Source of the DNA: Loigolactobacillus jiayinensis
GTDB taxonomy: Bacteria; Bacillota; Bacilli; Lactobacillales; Lactobacillaceae
Direction: 5' to 3'
Length of the DNA: 64,000 bases
NCBI RefSeq assembly: GCF_003946445.1
Contig: NZ_RHOF01000003.1
Span: forward strand, 48,695 to 112,694
In this document: positions 1 through 7,663 of the stretch, one piece after another
Position numbering within the stretch: the stretch's first letter is position 1
How the letters are laid out: every line of letters begins with the position of its first letter
Program-made: the position numbers and the translations under genes
The notes under the pieces: generated by a model
The model's input: only the letters and a program-made list of their open reading frames with translations
The model's database searches: none
Told to the model about the DNA's origin: nothing

Positions 1-955
1 TACCAAAAGCTGAAATCAACTTAGTGGCAAATGGGGCTAATACAATAACGGTCCCGTAAGTGAACAGCAAGGCAATGGACAATGCCGTACTGTTTTTGAA
101 GTAATCAGTGAACAAGTAAGTTGCTAACGTCCCAGACAAGTTTTGGTTGATAACTAAGAAGAAATCAGCGAAAACCAAGGCCATTAAGGCTTTATTAGTA
201 AACAAGCCTTTAAGTAAATGACCAACAGAAACTTTTTCAGTCTTTTCAACTTGAACCCGTTCAGTCGTCATCTTATAGATAACTAAGTAGCAGGCAAAGG
301 CAATAACCGCACACATAATTGAAACCATGAAGAAACGTGAAGCAGAAACGGTCTTTTGGCCATTAGATGCCGTTTGATATACTAACAAAGGAATAACAAA
401 ACCTGTTGTAGCACCACCAATGGCAGAACCAACTGAACGTGAAGTTGATAATGACGCACGATGATCAGGGTTATCACTAATAGCGGATGCCATTGAACCA
501 TAAGGAATGTTGATACATGAATTCAAGATCCCATAAACTAAATAAGTGATAAAGACATAGATAACCCGACCAGTCATTGACCAATCTTTAACGAATGGTA
601 AGAACAAAATAACTGTGATCATACAGAATGGATATTTCACCCAACGAATCCAAGGACGAAAACGACCGTTCTTGGTTAATGGGGTAATATCAGCGAGACG
701 ACCGACAGTAACATCGGCAAAGGCATCAATAAACCGTGCCGTTAAGAACAAGATACCAACTGTTGCACCAGAGATACCTAATGCATTCGTATAATAAATT
801 GTTAAGAAACTGTTAACCAAACCTAGGATAAAACAGTTCCCTAAATCACCAAAGGCATAACCAACCTTATCCCGCCAATCAAAGGGATGAGCATTGGTTT
901 TGACCATTTTCAGACCGGCAGCTGCTTGGGCTGGTGTATCTGTTGAATCTTTCAT
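1..955 (-). CDS. GPH-family sugar/glycoside:cation symporter, 3' end outside window
   Basis: Membrane symporter that probably imports uronate oligosaccharides released from pectin. The visible 318 residues start at the ATG at 955 (reading MKDSTDTPAQ) and contain the family hallmark near the N-terminus, YAFGDLGNC followed by a hydrophobic helix, the loop with FADVTVGRLAD, and several further hydrophobic helices. This is the melibiose/glucuronide (GPH) branch of the major facilitator superfamily. The gene runs leftwards out of the window, so about one third of the protein is missing. It lies 118 bp downstream of the GH105 gene on the same strand. An RBS-like AAGGAGAG lies just before the ATG, and its upstream gap carries the same CGTACAnGTACA motif as the GH105 promoter. 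Substrate is inferred from the neighbour only. Confidence 0.85.
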   Translation of the reverse strand, partial: MKDSTDTPAQAAAGLKMVKTNAHPFDWRDKVGYAFGDLGNCFILGLVNSFLTIYYTNALGISGATVGILFLTARFIDAFADVTVGRLADITPLTKNGRFRPWIRWVKYPFCMITVILFLPFVKDWSMTGRVIYVFITYLVYGILNSCINIPYGSMASAISDNPDHRASLSTSRSVGSAIGGATTGFVIPLLVYQTASNGQKTVSASRFFMVSIMCAVIAFACYLVIYKMTTERVQVEKTEKVSVGHLLKGLFTNKALMALVFADFFLVINQNLSGTLATYLFTDYFKNSTALSIALLFTYGTVIVLAPFATKLISAFG

Positions 956-984
956 AAGTTCTACTCTCCTTATATTTCATCTTA

Positions 985-1002
985 GTCGTACACGTACAAG
1001 TC
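985..1002. promoter_or_regulatory. Candidate operator CGTACACGTACA
   Basis: The 12-mer CGTACACGTACA (987-998) lies in the gap before the transporter. A near-identical CGTACAAGTACA occurs on the other strand at 2284-2295 before the GH105 gene. Recurrence upstream of two adjacent co-directional genes suggests binding by one regulator. It resembles the TTGTACGTACAA core of AraR-type sites, but no such regulator is in the window. Confidence 0.4.
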
Positions 1003-1073
1003 AAAAATCGAAAAATATTATAATGTCAGGTTACCGGCGCCATTACAGCACCACCTGTAGCGTGTATTTCAGA

Positions 1074-2180
1074 TTAATAAAATTCTTTCAAATATTCAAT
1101 CAAAGCTAACGTTGCCATTGATTGACCATAAGGCATAATATCAATCGGCACATGCTTGTAGAAATCTCTATCTTTACCCATTGGTGTCCCACCAGAAACA
1201 TGGGCTAATCCGCCTTTATCGTCAATATTAGCTAATAAAGCTTTGACAGCTTTCATGGCCATTTCACGATATTCATCACCAACATAGTGTTCATGTACCG
1301 CTTTCAACGCACCATAAGCAAAACCAGCAGTTGCTGAAGCTTCAACGTAAGAACTTGGATCATCAATCAAAGTATGCCAAAGACCACTATCATCTTGGTA
1401 TTTCTTCAAGGCATCAAGTTGATACTTAAAGCTAGTCAGTAAGAACTTCTGGAAGCCATCGTTTTCTGGTAAGTCGAGTAAATCTAAGAATTCAGGAATT
1501 ACAATAGTCACCCAAGAATTACCGCGGCCCCAGAAGGCTGCACCAAAGTTATTTTTGTCATTGAAAGTCCAGCCGTGGAACCAAAGGCCAGTGTGACGAT
1601 CTTGTAAAAATTGAATGTGTAACAAGAATTGTTCCTTAGCGGTTTCAATGTAATCCTGATTGCCAAAGACTTTACCTAATTTAGTCAAGGTCAAGACACT
1701 CATCATTAACGTGTCGTCCCACATTTCATTAGGATTCAAATCACCATAAGTGACATGCTGGAAACCACCCAGCTCAGTCCGTGGTAATTCATAATACAAC
1801 CAGTCTGCCCATGAATGTAGGTAAGGCAAGTAAGCTTTGTTGCCAGTCTCTTCATACAAGTATGCCAACGTTAACATTTGGACCATTGTGTTAATGTTTT
1901 TCTCAACTGGCGTCTTGCGGAACAAATGATCGTCGTACCACTTAACGATACGATCAAGAACTTCCTGCTTACGAGTCATCTGGTAATACTTCATCATCCC
2001 ATATAAACCGATACCAGAAGTCCATTCCCAGAAGTCAAAACTCTTGTTATCGATAATGGAACCATCCGCAACTTTAACCGCCGACTTACCTGTCGGATCG
2101 CTTAAGTTAACCAGATTGTGAATTAATAGATCAATTGTACCTGTCAATTCATCTCTTGAGATTGTACCTTCTTTTTGCAC
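1074..2180 (-). CDS. GH105 unsaturated rhamnogalacturonyl hydrolase (YteR/YesR-like)
   Basis: Cytoplasmic enzyme that removes the 4,5-unsaturated galacturonyl residue from the non-reducing end of rhamnogalacturonan fragments made by lyases. The 368-residue protein has the all-alpha (alpha/alpha)6 barrel features of GH88/GH105: FWEWTSGIGLYG near the N-terminus, DLNPNEMWDDTLMMSVLTL in the middle, then WGRGNSWV. No signal peptide is present. Size matches the family. An in-frame ATG at 2198 is open, but the AGGAGG-like box (GGAGG) sits inside that extension, 7 nt before a GTG at 2180, so GTG is the likely start. It is followed by a GPH transporter on the same strand. Two operator-like palindromes lie in the upstream gap. 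The alternative GH88 assignment is less likely from overall resemblance. Confidence 0.87.
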   Translation of the reverse strand: MQKEGTISRDELTGTIDLLIHNLVNLSDPTGKSAVKVADGSIIDNKSFDFWEWTSGIGLYGMMKYYQMTRKQEVLDRIVKWYDDHLFRKTPVEKNINTMVQMLTLAYLYEETGNKAYLPYLHSWADWLYYELPRTELGGFQHVTYGDLNPNEMWDDTLMMSVLTLTKLGKVFGNQDYIETAKEQFLLHIQFLQDRHTGLWFHGWTFNDKNNFGAAFWGRGNSWVTIVIPEFLDLLDLPENDGFQKFLLTSFKYQLDALKKYQDDSGLWHTLIDDPSSYVEASATAGFAYGALKAVHEHYVGDEYREMAMKAVKALLANIDDKGGLAHVSGGTPMGKDRDFYKHVPIDIMPYGQSMATLALIEYLKEFY

Positions 2181-2250
2181 AATGATTCCTCCAAACACAA
2201 ATAATTATAAAAAATAAAGATCATAAATTCCTGTGGTTCTGCGTGAACCG

Positions 2251-2262
2251 GTAAACGTTTAC
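2251..2262. promoter_or_regulatory. Palindrome GTAAACGTTTAC, LacI-family/cre-like
   Basis: Perfect 12-bp palindrome with a central CG, 70 bp before the GH105 start. The AAACGTTT core is typical of LacI/GalR and CcpA sites; it does not fully match the cre consensus. Confidence 0.5.
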
Positions 2263-2514
2263 GAGTACATTAAAACGCATTTGTGTACTTGTACGCAATA
2301 TACATTATTACCGAATTTTGTATCGATTTCACAGATTGCGTAATCGCTTTATATTGAAAAAGCAATGAAACCAGTTGTTACAGCTGAAATAATGTGACAA
2401 AGAAAAAGGTACTTATTTTTTAGTAAAACGTGAAAAGATGATCAAAAAGTTACGCAAATTTTTATTCGACTGACAAATATTCAGGTATTTTTTTGATAGT
2501 TACCATAATTTAGG

Positions 2515-2526
2515 TAAATCGATTTA
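2515..2526. promoter_or_regulatory. Operator TAAATCGATTTA shared with the 62.3 kb promoter
   Basis: Perfect 12-bp palindrome followed by G, giving GTAAATCGATTTAG. It differs at one base from the CTAAATCGATTTAG sites at 62272-62285 and 62337-62350. It suggests that the LacI-family regulator encoded at 62554-63588 also controls the GH105 unit. Confidence 0.55.
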
Positions 2527-2564
2527 GATTGCATACTGAATATTACATTTTTAAAATTTTAGTA

Positions 2565-2606
2565 ATAAAAAAAGCCTTGACGGCAAAATAATTGCTGACA
2601 AGACTT
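2565..2606 (-). terminator. Terminator of kdgK
   Basis: On the minus strand AAGTCTTG pairs with CAAGGCTT (one G-U pair), with an inner GCAA/TTGC stem, followed by a run of seven T. It starts about 10 bp after the kdgK stop. Confidence 0.75.
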
Positions 2607-2616
2607 ATGTTCACGT

Positions 2617-3639
2617 TTAACGACTCATTGCTGAGCCACTACCGCTGGTCATTACGTTGCAAATTTCTGCTTCGTTGACCAAATTAAGATCGCCGCTAAT
2701 GGTTAATTTTAATACACTAGCTGCAATCGCATAGTTGAGCTGTTCTTGTGGTTGGTAGTCATTCAGGAACCCATGCATCAATCCTGCGCCAAAAGCATCC
2801 CCTGCCGCAACGCCTTCAAACACGTGCATCTGATAAACTGGGCTTTCGTAGAACTTGCCGTCACGTAACATCAAGGCCGACCACTGACTATCTTCAACTG
2901 AATGAATGTTACGCAGCACACTCGCGACAGTGTGACAATTAGGATAGCGCTCTGTGACTTGCTTCATTGCCGCTTCAAAGCTATCTTTCTGTGCGATACC
3001 ATTACTCATATCACCGTCAAATGCTTTGATGCCCAGCGTTGATTCAAAGTCTTCATCATGTGCCAAGCAAATATTAACAAACGGCATCACTTTGGCCGCA
3101 AAGGCTTGCGCCGCCTCAGGTGTCCACATTTTACCCCGATAGTTCATATCACAAACCACGGTAATGTTATTTTCCTTACAGTATGCACACGCGTTCAAAA
3201 CAGCTTGTTGCAATTCAGCTGAGATTGCTGGTGTCACCCCTGAGAAATAGAAGTAGTCGACGCCCTGCAATAATTTGGCCCAATCAAACTCATCCGCCGT
3301 CGCAGTCGCAAAAGAACTGCCGGCACGATCATACACCACGTTGGTGCCACGAACACTGGCCCCTTTTTCAAAGAAATAAATGCCGATCCGCGGGCCGCCA
3401 CGTAACACAGCACCTGCATCAACGCCATACTTGCGTAACGTACCAACTGCAGTATCGCCTAACAAGTTAGCTGGTAATTTACTTAAGTAAGCCGCTTGAT
3501 CACCTTGCAATGCCAATGATACAGCGACGTTGGCTTCGGCGCCGCCATAAGCTGCCTCAAACGAATTAGTTTGTAAAATCCGACTATTAACTGGTGGCTT
3601 CAAACGCAGCATCATTTCACCAAATGTTAGTAATTTCAC
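2617..3639 (-). CDS. kdgK: 2-keto-3-deoxygluconate kinase (PfkB family), copy 1
   Basis: Phosphorylates 2-keto-3-deoxygluconate (KDG) to KDPG with ATP, the step shared by all uronate routes here. The 340-residue protein has PfkB features: N-terminal LLTFGEMMLRL, the GGAEANVAVSLA motif, and the C-terminal signature GVAAGDAFGAGLMHG with the catalytic Asp. An ATG at 3648 is open, but AGAGAGG directly abuts it; the GTG at 3639 is 9 nt from that box and restores the usual N-terminus, so it is preferred. It is the last gene of the leftward uxa cluster, about 110 bp after the acyltransferase gene, and ends at a terminator. A second, distinct KdgK lies at 40.9 kb. Confidence 0.88.
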   Translation of the reverse strand: MKLLTFGEMMLRLKPPVNSRILQTNSFEAAYGGAEANVAVSLALQGDQAAYLSKLPANLLGDTAVGTLRKYGVDAGAVLRGGPRIGIYFFEKGASVRGTNVVYDRAGSSFATATADEFDWAKLLQGVDYFYFSGVTPAISAELQQAVLNACAYCKENNITVVCDMNYRGKMWTPEAAQAFAAKVMPFVNICLAHDEDFESTLGIKAFDGDMSNGIAQKDSFEAAMKQVTERYPNCHTVASVLRNIHSVEDSQWSALMLRDGKFYESPVYQMHVFEGVAAGDAFGAGLMHGFLNDYQPQEQLNYAIAASVLKLTISGDLNLVNEAEICNVMTSGSGSAMSR

Positions 3640-3748
3640 TTCAAACATCCTCTCTATGTTAGCCTTTTCATATTCATTCTTATCTTAAGCAAAATAACGC
3701 AGTAATGCTAGTTTTTTAGCAAAATTCTTAGAAACACGGAACGTTGCC

Positions 3749-4972
3749 CTAATTTTTGTCACCGAGTGCCAGTAAATTCTGCCGCATTTGTCGTAAAATC
3801 ATCGTGCCAAACTGATATTCTAGTTGACTGCCAATCATGTTAAAGGCCAAAGTCAGTTGTGCCGCGAACGTCCCTGCTGCAACTTGAAACATCGGCGCAC
3901 GACGGAACGAACCAGTCATAATAAAATTGGTGATTGCAGTACCGCTGAATTTCACCCGTTTAGCATCAATCACACCAAAATTGGTATAAGCGATTGGCCG
4001 CACATGATAGTTAGCCTCGGCGACCTGCTGCAAAGCGACTATCGAATCAGTCTGCGCCCGTTTTAATAGATCCGCCACCGAATCCAAAAATTGGCGGCGG
4101 ACTTTCAACGTTTGCATCTGCTGATGAACTTTTTGCACCACTTGGGATAACGGCAGATCACGGGTGTTAGGCAAAGCTAAGTTGTAACGCGCCGTGAAAT
4201 TAGCGATGCGCAGTGCTGGACTTGGTGGGAAGAACTGGCGCATATCTGTCGGACAAGCTAACGTTAGATCAGGTACTCCACTATATTGTTGGATAATTTG
4301 ACCAAAGGTGGCCATGAACATATCATTCAATGTGACCTGTTGGCTTTTTGCATACGCGATTAAACGTGCTGTTTCCGCTACACTAAAACGTGTGCTGCCA
4401 ACCCGATACTCGACGTTAGCTTGATCAGCTAATTGCGGTAAAAATAGCGGCTGCCGCGGATGATCATCACCAACTTTTTCTGCAGGCCCACGCTGCGCAA
4501 TCAGCTGTTTTAGCGGCGCCGTACTTTGATCATTCCGTTGATCAGCAATTGCCACCGCACCTCGATTATAGCAATCAACTAACAGATACAACAATGCTTT
4601 GAAACCCGCACCATCACTTAAAATATGACTCATAATAATGATTAATCGCTGTCCGCTAGCTTGTGGCTGCAAATATAACTTCAGTTGCGTATCGCGCATA
4701 AAGTCTAACGGTAGCGCATCTGGCTGTGCGGTAGCAGCGACACTATTAACAATACTATCTGGATCAGTTTGCGCCACGACAAAAGCATTTTGCCGCAATT
4801 CGTAATGGCCAAAAATCTGCGGCACGACTTGGCCAACTAGCTGGACAGCGGACTTTAAGCGGTCGCTATCCAGTGGTTGCGTAAAATCAATTTGACAATG
4901 CACGATTGGATACATTGTTTTTAACCCAATCGTGTGCAAAATATTTAACGGTTCTCCGGCGTAAGTTTTCAT
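3749..4972 (-). CDS. Condensation-domain-like acyltransferase
   Basis: Protein of 407 residues related to CoA-dependent acyltransferases and condensation domains. The active-site motif appears as SHILSDG around residue 118, a variant of HHxxxDG in which the second His and the Asp-Gly are kept and the first His is Ser. A later NFTARYNLALPNTRDLPLSQV segment is also typical. Start ATG is preceded by AGAAGG at 9 nt. It sits between the aldose epimerase-like gene and kdgK on the same strand, yet no uronate step needs it. Such proteins in related bacteria are annotated as alcohol acetyltransferase or condensation proteins. The substrate cannot be told from sequence; acylation of a sugar or alcohol is only a guess. 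Confidence 0.65.
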   Translation of the reverse strand: MKTYAGEPLNILHTIGLKTMYPIVHCQIDFTQPLDSDRLKSAVQLVGQVVPQIFGHYELRQNAFVVAQTDPDSIVNSVAATAQPDALPLDFMRDTQLKLYLQPQASGQRLIIIMSHILSDGAGFKALLYLLVDCYNRGAVAIADQRNDQSTAPLKQLIAQRGPAEKVGDDHPRQPLFLPQLADQANVEYRVGSTRFSVAETARLIAYAKSQQVTLNDMFMATFGQIIQQYSGVPDLTLACPTDMRQFFPPSPALRIANFTARYNLALPNTRDLPLSQVVQKVHQQMQTLKVRRQFLDSVADLLKRAQTDSIVALQQVAEANYHVRPIAYTNFGVIDAKRVKFSGTAITNFIMTGSFRRAPMFQVAAGTFAAQLTLAFNMIGSQLEYQFGTMILRQMRQNLLALGDKN

Positions 4973-5053
4973 TTAGATTGGCCTTCTTTTTAAATTAACG
5001 CAAAAAACAGAATAGTAACTGCAAGTTTTTGCAGTCCTTATTCTGCTCTTTGT

Positions 5054-5935
5054 TTATGATAACGTCATCGCGTAAGTAAATTGCTTTGCTGCTTGTGCGG
5101 CAACGACTGTGTTCGCTTCTTTAGTCAATAATTCACGCTTAGTGCCAACCACATCTGGTAGTCCAGCAAATGGCTCAACACACAGAAATGGTGCATTAGC
5201 GCCTTCTTTAGTCCACAGCGTCACATAGCGAAAATCATTCAGACTTAATTCAATTGCATGCTGGCTCTTTGGTGAGCTGACCTTAATTGCCGTTAATCCC
5301 TTATTTTCAATAACGATCAAGCCAGCATCAAACAGCTTATGCGTTAGCGAAATAACGTTTTTATTACTACCAGCTAATGGCAAAATTTTCCCTGATCGAT
5401 AAGGATTCGGCGTTTTAACGATTTCAAACTGCTTAATCTGTGCAACTGCTGGACTAAGCGTGACTTGATAATCGCTAAACTGGCCTTCACCAGCAATTGG
5501 TAAATTAAAAGCTGGGTGTGACCCTAACGAAAATGAGAGTTCCTTTTCATCCTTATTTTGTACAACAAAGTTCAACTGCAAACCAGTTGTCGTCAGGGTG
5601 AACGTCACAATCAACGCAAAATGAAAAGGATAGTATGCATAAGTTTCCTGGTTATCACTTAACGTTAAAACTAATTTAGTCGCTGTTTTAGACACAACTG
5701 TGAAATCATATTGACTGCTAAAACCATGTTGCGGCATTGAATAAGTTTTGCCTTGATATAGATAAGCATCTTCATTCGAACGACCAATTGCTGGAAAAAG
5801 AACAGGTGCATGTTTCGGCCAAATATCGTTGTTCCAAATATAATCGAAGTGGTCTTGTTTGTTATAAATATGGTTGATCTCAGCACCATGAACATCGATC
5901 ACAGCTAAGAACTGCTCATTTTCAAGTTGTTCCAT
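5054..5935 (-). CDS. Aldose 1-epimerase family protein (LacX-like)
   Basis: Probable mutarotase that interconverts anomers of the imported sugar. The 293-residue protein has family features: WPKHAPVLFPAIGR near residue 40 and PQHGFSSQYDF (substrate-contacting His), the GSHPAFNLP motif with the second conserved His, and a C-terminal CVEPFAGLPD segment. Start ATG follows AAAGGTAG by about 8 nt. It lies 27 bp after the GPH transporter gene, so it is surely cotranscribed. Given the operon, the substrate could be galacturonate or a uronide, but the family is also common for neutral hexoses and hexose 6-phosphates. Confidence 0.8.
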   Translation of the reverse strand: MEQLENEQFLAVIDVHGAEINHIYNKQDHFDYIWNNDIWPKHAPVLFPAIGRSNEDAYLYQGKTYSMPQHGFSSQYDFTVVSKTATKLVLTLSDNQETYAYYPFHFALIVTFTLTTTGLQLNFVVQNKDEKELSFSLGSHPAFNLPIAGEGQFSDYQVTLSPAVAQIKQFEIVKTPNPYRSGKILPLAGSNKNVISLTHKLFDAGLIVIENKGLTAIKVSSPKSQHAIELSLNDFRYVTLWTKEGANAPFLCVEPFAGLPDVVGTKRELLTKEANTVVAAQAAKQFTYAMTLS

Positions 5936-5962
5936 CAGAATATCTACCTTTCTTTTTCATCA

Positions 5963-7441
5963 TTACTTAACATCATTATCGCCAATCTGACCTTTTTCCC
6001 ATTTACCATGGTCTAGATCCGTTGCAATTTTACGATAACGAGTGTCGGATAATTTGTACAATAACCCAACAATAATCATCGCTAAGACCAGCGCAACACC
6101 TGGGTACAATGTCATCGCACCCTTAATGCCACGTAAAGTATCGGGCGATTGCTGTTTATTGGCCACATACCCAGTAACAGCTAATACACCAGCCGAAACC
6201 AAGGCAGCCAAGGATTGGGCAATTTTACGTGAGAAATTAAAAGCTGCATAAGTAATGGCTTCTTTACGCATCCCAGTATGCCACTCACCATAATCGATCA
6301 CGTCAGAAACAAAGGCCCACGTGATCCCATTTGGAATGGCTAAACCGGTGTAACCAATCGTGACAAAAAGAATGAAGGTCCACAAATTGGTTGGTAAAAT
6401 AAAATTGATCAAGTTAGCGGACGCACCAACAATAAACCCAGCCATTGCGGTACGCTTTTTACCAAAGTGTTTGGTTAAAAACGGAATCATGAAAACACCA
6501 ATGATCGACGTCCCCATCATAATGCCATTAACTAACGGCTGCAAGGCAATATTGCCCAAGTTATATTGACAGAAATAAACCATCATTTGGTTATTCGTAT
6601 TCATGGCTGAAATTGTAAATAAAGTCATTAAAATAAGTGCGAATAAAGGACCGTTAGTGAAAATCACTTTAAGATAATCCTTGAACCCTTCTTTTTTAGC
6701 ATGCGTATCACGATGAACTTTAACATTTTCTTTGGTACCTAAATAACAAATGATAAAACTGACAATACCAATTATCGCCATGATCACTGCGGCAACAAAA
6801 TAGCCTGTCCGCTCATTGGAAAACATGGTCATGATTGGAATAAAGGCGATCCCGGTAATAAATTGCGCACCAACAGAACCAATCTGCCGTGTGGTCGCCA
6901 TGGTGCTGCGATCCTCAACGTTACGACTCATAACCGAGGCCAATGAACCATAGGGATCATTGGTGAAGGAATAGATCAGTCCCCAAGTCATATATGTGCC
7001 GTAAGCCCAAATAATTCGCCCAGTCATTGAGAAATTAGGCATCGTAAAAGTGACGACCGTCATAACCCCTAAAAGAATTGCAGAGATTAACATAACTGGC
7101 CGAAACTTACCGCGTCTACCAATATGTTTACGATTATCAATAAACGTCCCCGCAATTGGATCCATAAAGGCATCAAATATTTTGGTAAACCCAAAAATAC
7201 CAGCGACCGCACCAGCAGCAATCCCAGCTGCATCGGTGAAGAACTTCGTCAAGTACGCTTGACCTAGATCAAACATAAAGCCATTACCAAAATCGCCGAA
7301 CCCATAAGCGATTTTTTGACGCATCGGAATTTGTTTGCTCAAATTATCATCACAAATTTTTTGGCTAATCGTTGGTTGCCGTTGTGATGAACCCGTTGGC
7401 TTAATTGGTATATGTGGTGTTGTTGGCTGTGTATGTTGCAT
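5963..7441 (-). CDS. GPH-family uronate/glycoside:cation symporter
   Basis: Membrane symporter of 492 residues, the likely uptake system for galacturonate or glucuronate in this operon. Around residue 45 it has the family opening KIAYGFGDFGNGFMFDLGQAYL, followed by FDAFMDPIAGTFID, which carries the Asp residues used for cation coupling in GPH carriers, and about twelve hydrophobic helices. A TTG at 7456 extends the frame, but GGGAGG lies inside that extension, 8 nt before the ATG at 7441, which is chosen. The N-terminal 40 residues are polar and longer than usual. It is separated from uxaC by 222 bp holding a large imperfect inverted repeat. Confidence 0.87.
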   Translation of the reverse strand: MQHTQPTTPHIPIKPTGSSQRQPTISQKICDDNLSKQIPMRQKIAYGFGDFGNGFMFDLGQAYLTKFFTDAAGIAAGAVAGIFGFTKIFDAFMDPIAGTFIDNRKHIGRRGKFRPVMLISAILLGVMTVVTFTMPNFSMTGRIIWAYGTYMTWGLIYSFTNDPYGSLASVMSRNVEDRSTMATTRQIGSVGAQFITGIAFIPIMTMFSNERTGYFVAAVIMAIIGIVSFIICYLGTKENVKVHRDTHAKKEGFKDYLKVIFTNGPLFALILMTLFTISAMNTNNQMMVYFCQYNLGNIALQPLVNGIMMGTSIIGVFMIPFLTKHFGKKRTAMAGFIVGASANLINFILPTNLWTFILFVTIGYTGLAIPNGITWAFVSDVIDYGEWHTGMRKEAITYAAFNFSRKIAQSLAALVSAGVLAVTGYVANKQQSPDTLRGIKGAMTLYPGVALVLAMIIVGLLYKLSDTRYRKIATDLDHGKWEKGQIGDNDVK

Positions 7442-7492
7442 AAAATTGCCTCCCAAACAATTAATCTGTTAAATTATTCACAATTATGATTA

Positions 7493-7655
7493 AATAAAAG
7501 CCGCCTAAAATAGCTTAATTTTGCGTATTTAAATTAGGCTACCAAATAATCATGTTACTGCCATTCAGTAGCCTAATCTAAATAGTTATCCATAACGCTT
7601 TTTGCTCAAAGATTAACAATGAGTGTTATTGCCTATTTCTCGGCGCTTTTATTTA
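7493..7655. repeat. Large nested inverted repeat between uxaC and the transporter gene
   Basis: Outer arms AATAAAAGC...AAAATAG (7493-7513) and CTATTT...GCTTTTATT (7634-7655) are imperfectly complementary. Inner arms ATTAGGCTAC (7533-7542) and GTAGCCTAAT (7568-7577) are exact, extended by GCGTATTTAA against CTAAATA...AACGC. The element fills almost the whole 222-bp gap. It could fold into an mRNA structure that processes the transcript or lowers expression of the distal genes, or be a small non-autonomous repeat element. Confidence 0.5.
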
Positions 7656-7663
7656 ATCCTCAA

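Larger units (their letters stand above)
2181..2616. promoter_or_regulatory. Regulatory gap upstream of the GH105 unit
   Basis: AT-rich 436-bp gap without a credible gene. It holds, from right to left: the kdgK terminator (2565-2606), a perfect palindrome TAAATCGATTTA (2515-2526) matching the triple sites upstream of the UlaA-type gene near 62.3 kb, TGTACTTGTACG (2284-2295), and the 12-bp palindrome GTAAACGTTTAC (2251-2262), which resembles LacI-family or cre sites. The density of operators suggests combined control of the GH105-transporter unit. Confidence 0.6.

Noticed and set aside
894..1109. Small plus-strand frame of 71 codons
   Set aside because: It overlaps the transporter start and its promoter, has no RBS and no recognisable product.
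2748..3470. Several plus-strand frames inside kdgK
   Set aside because: Shadows of the PfkB kinase gene on the other strand, without RBS or family resemblance.
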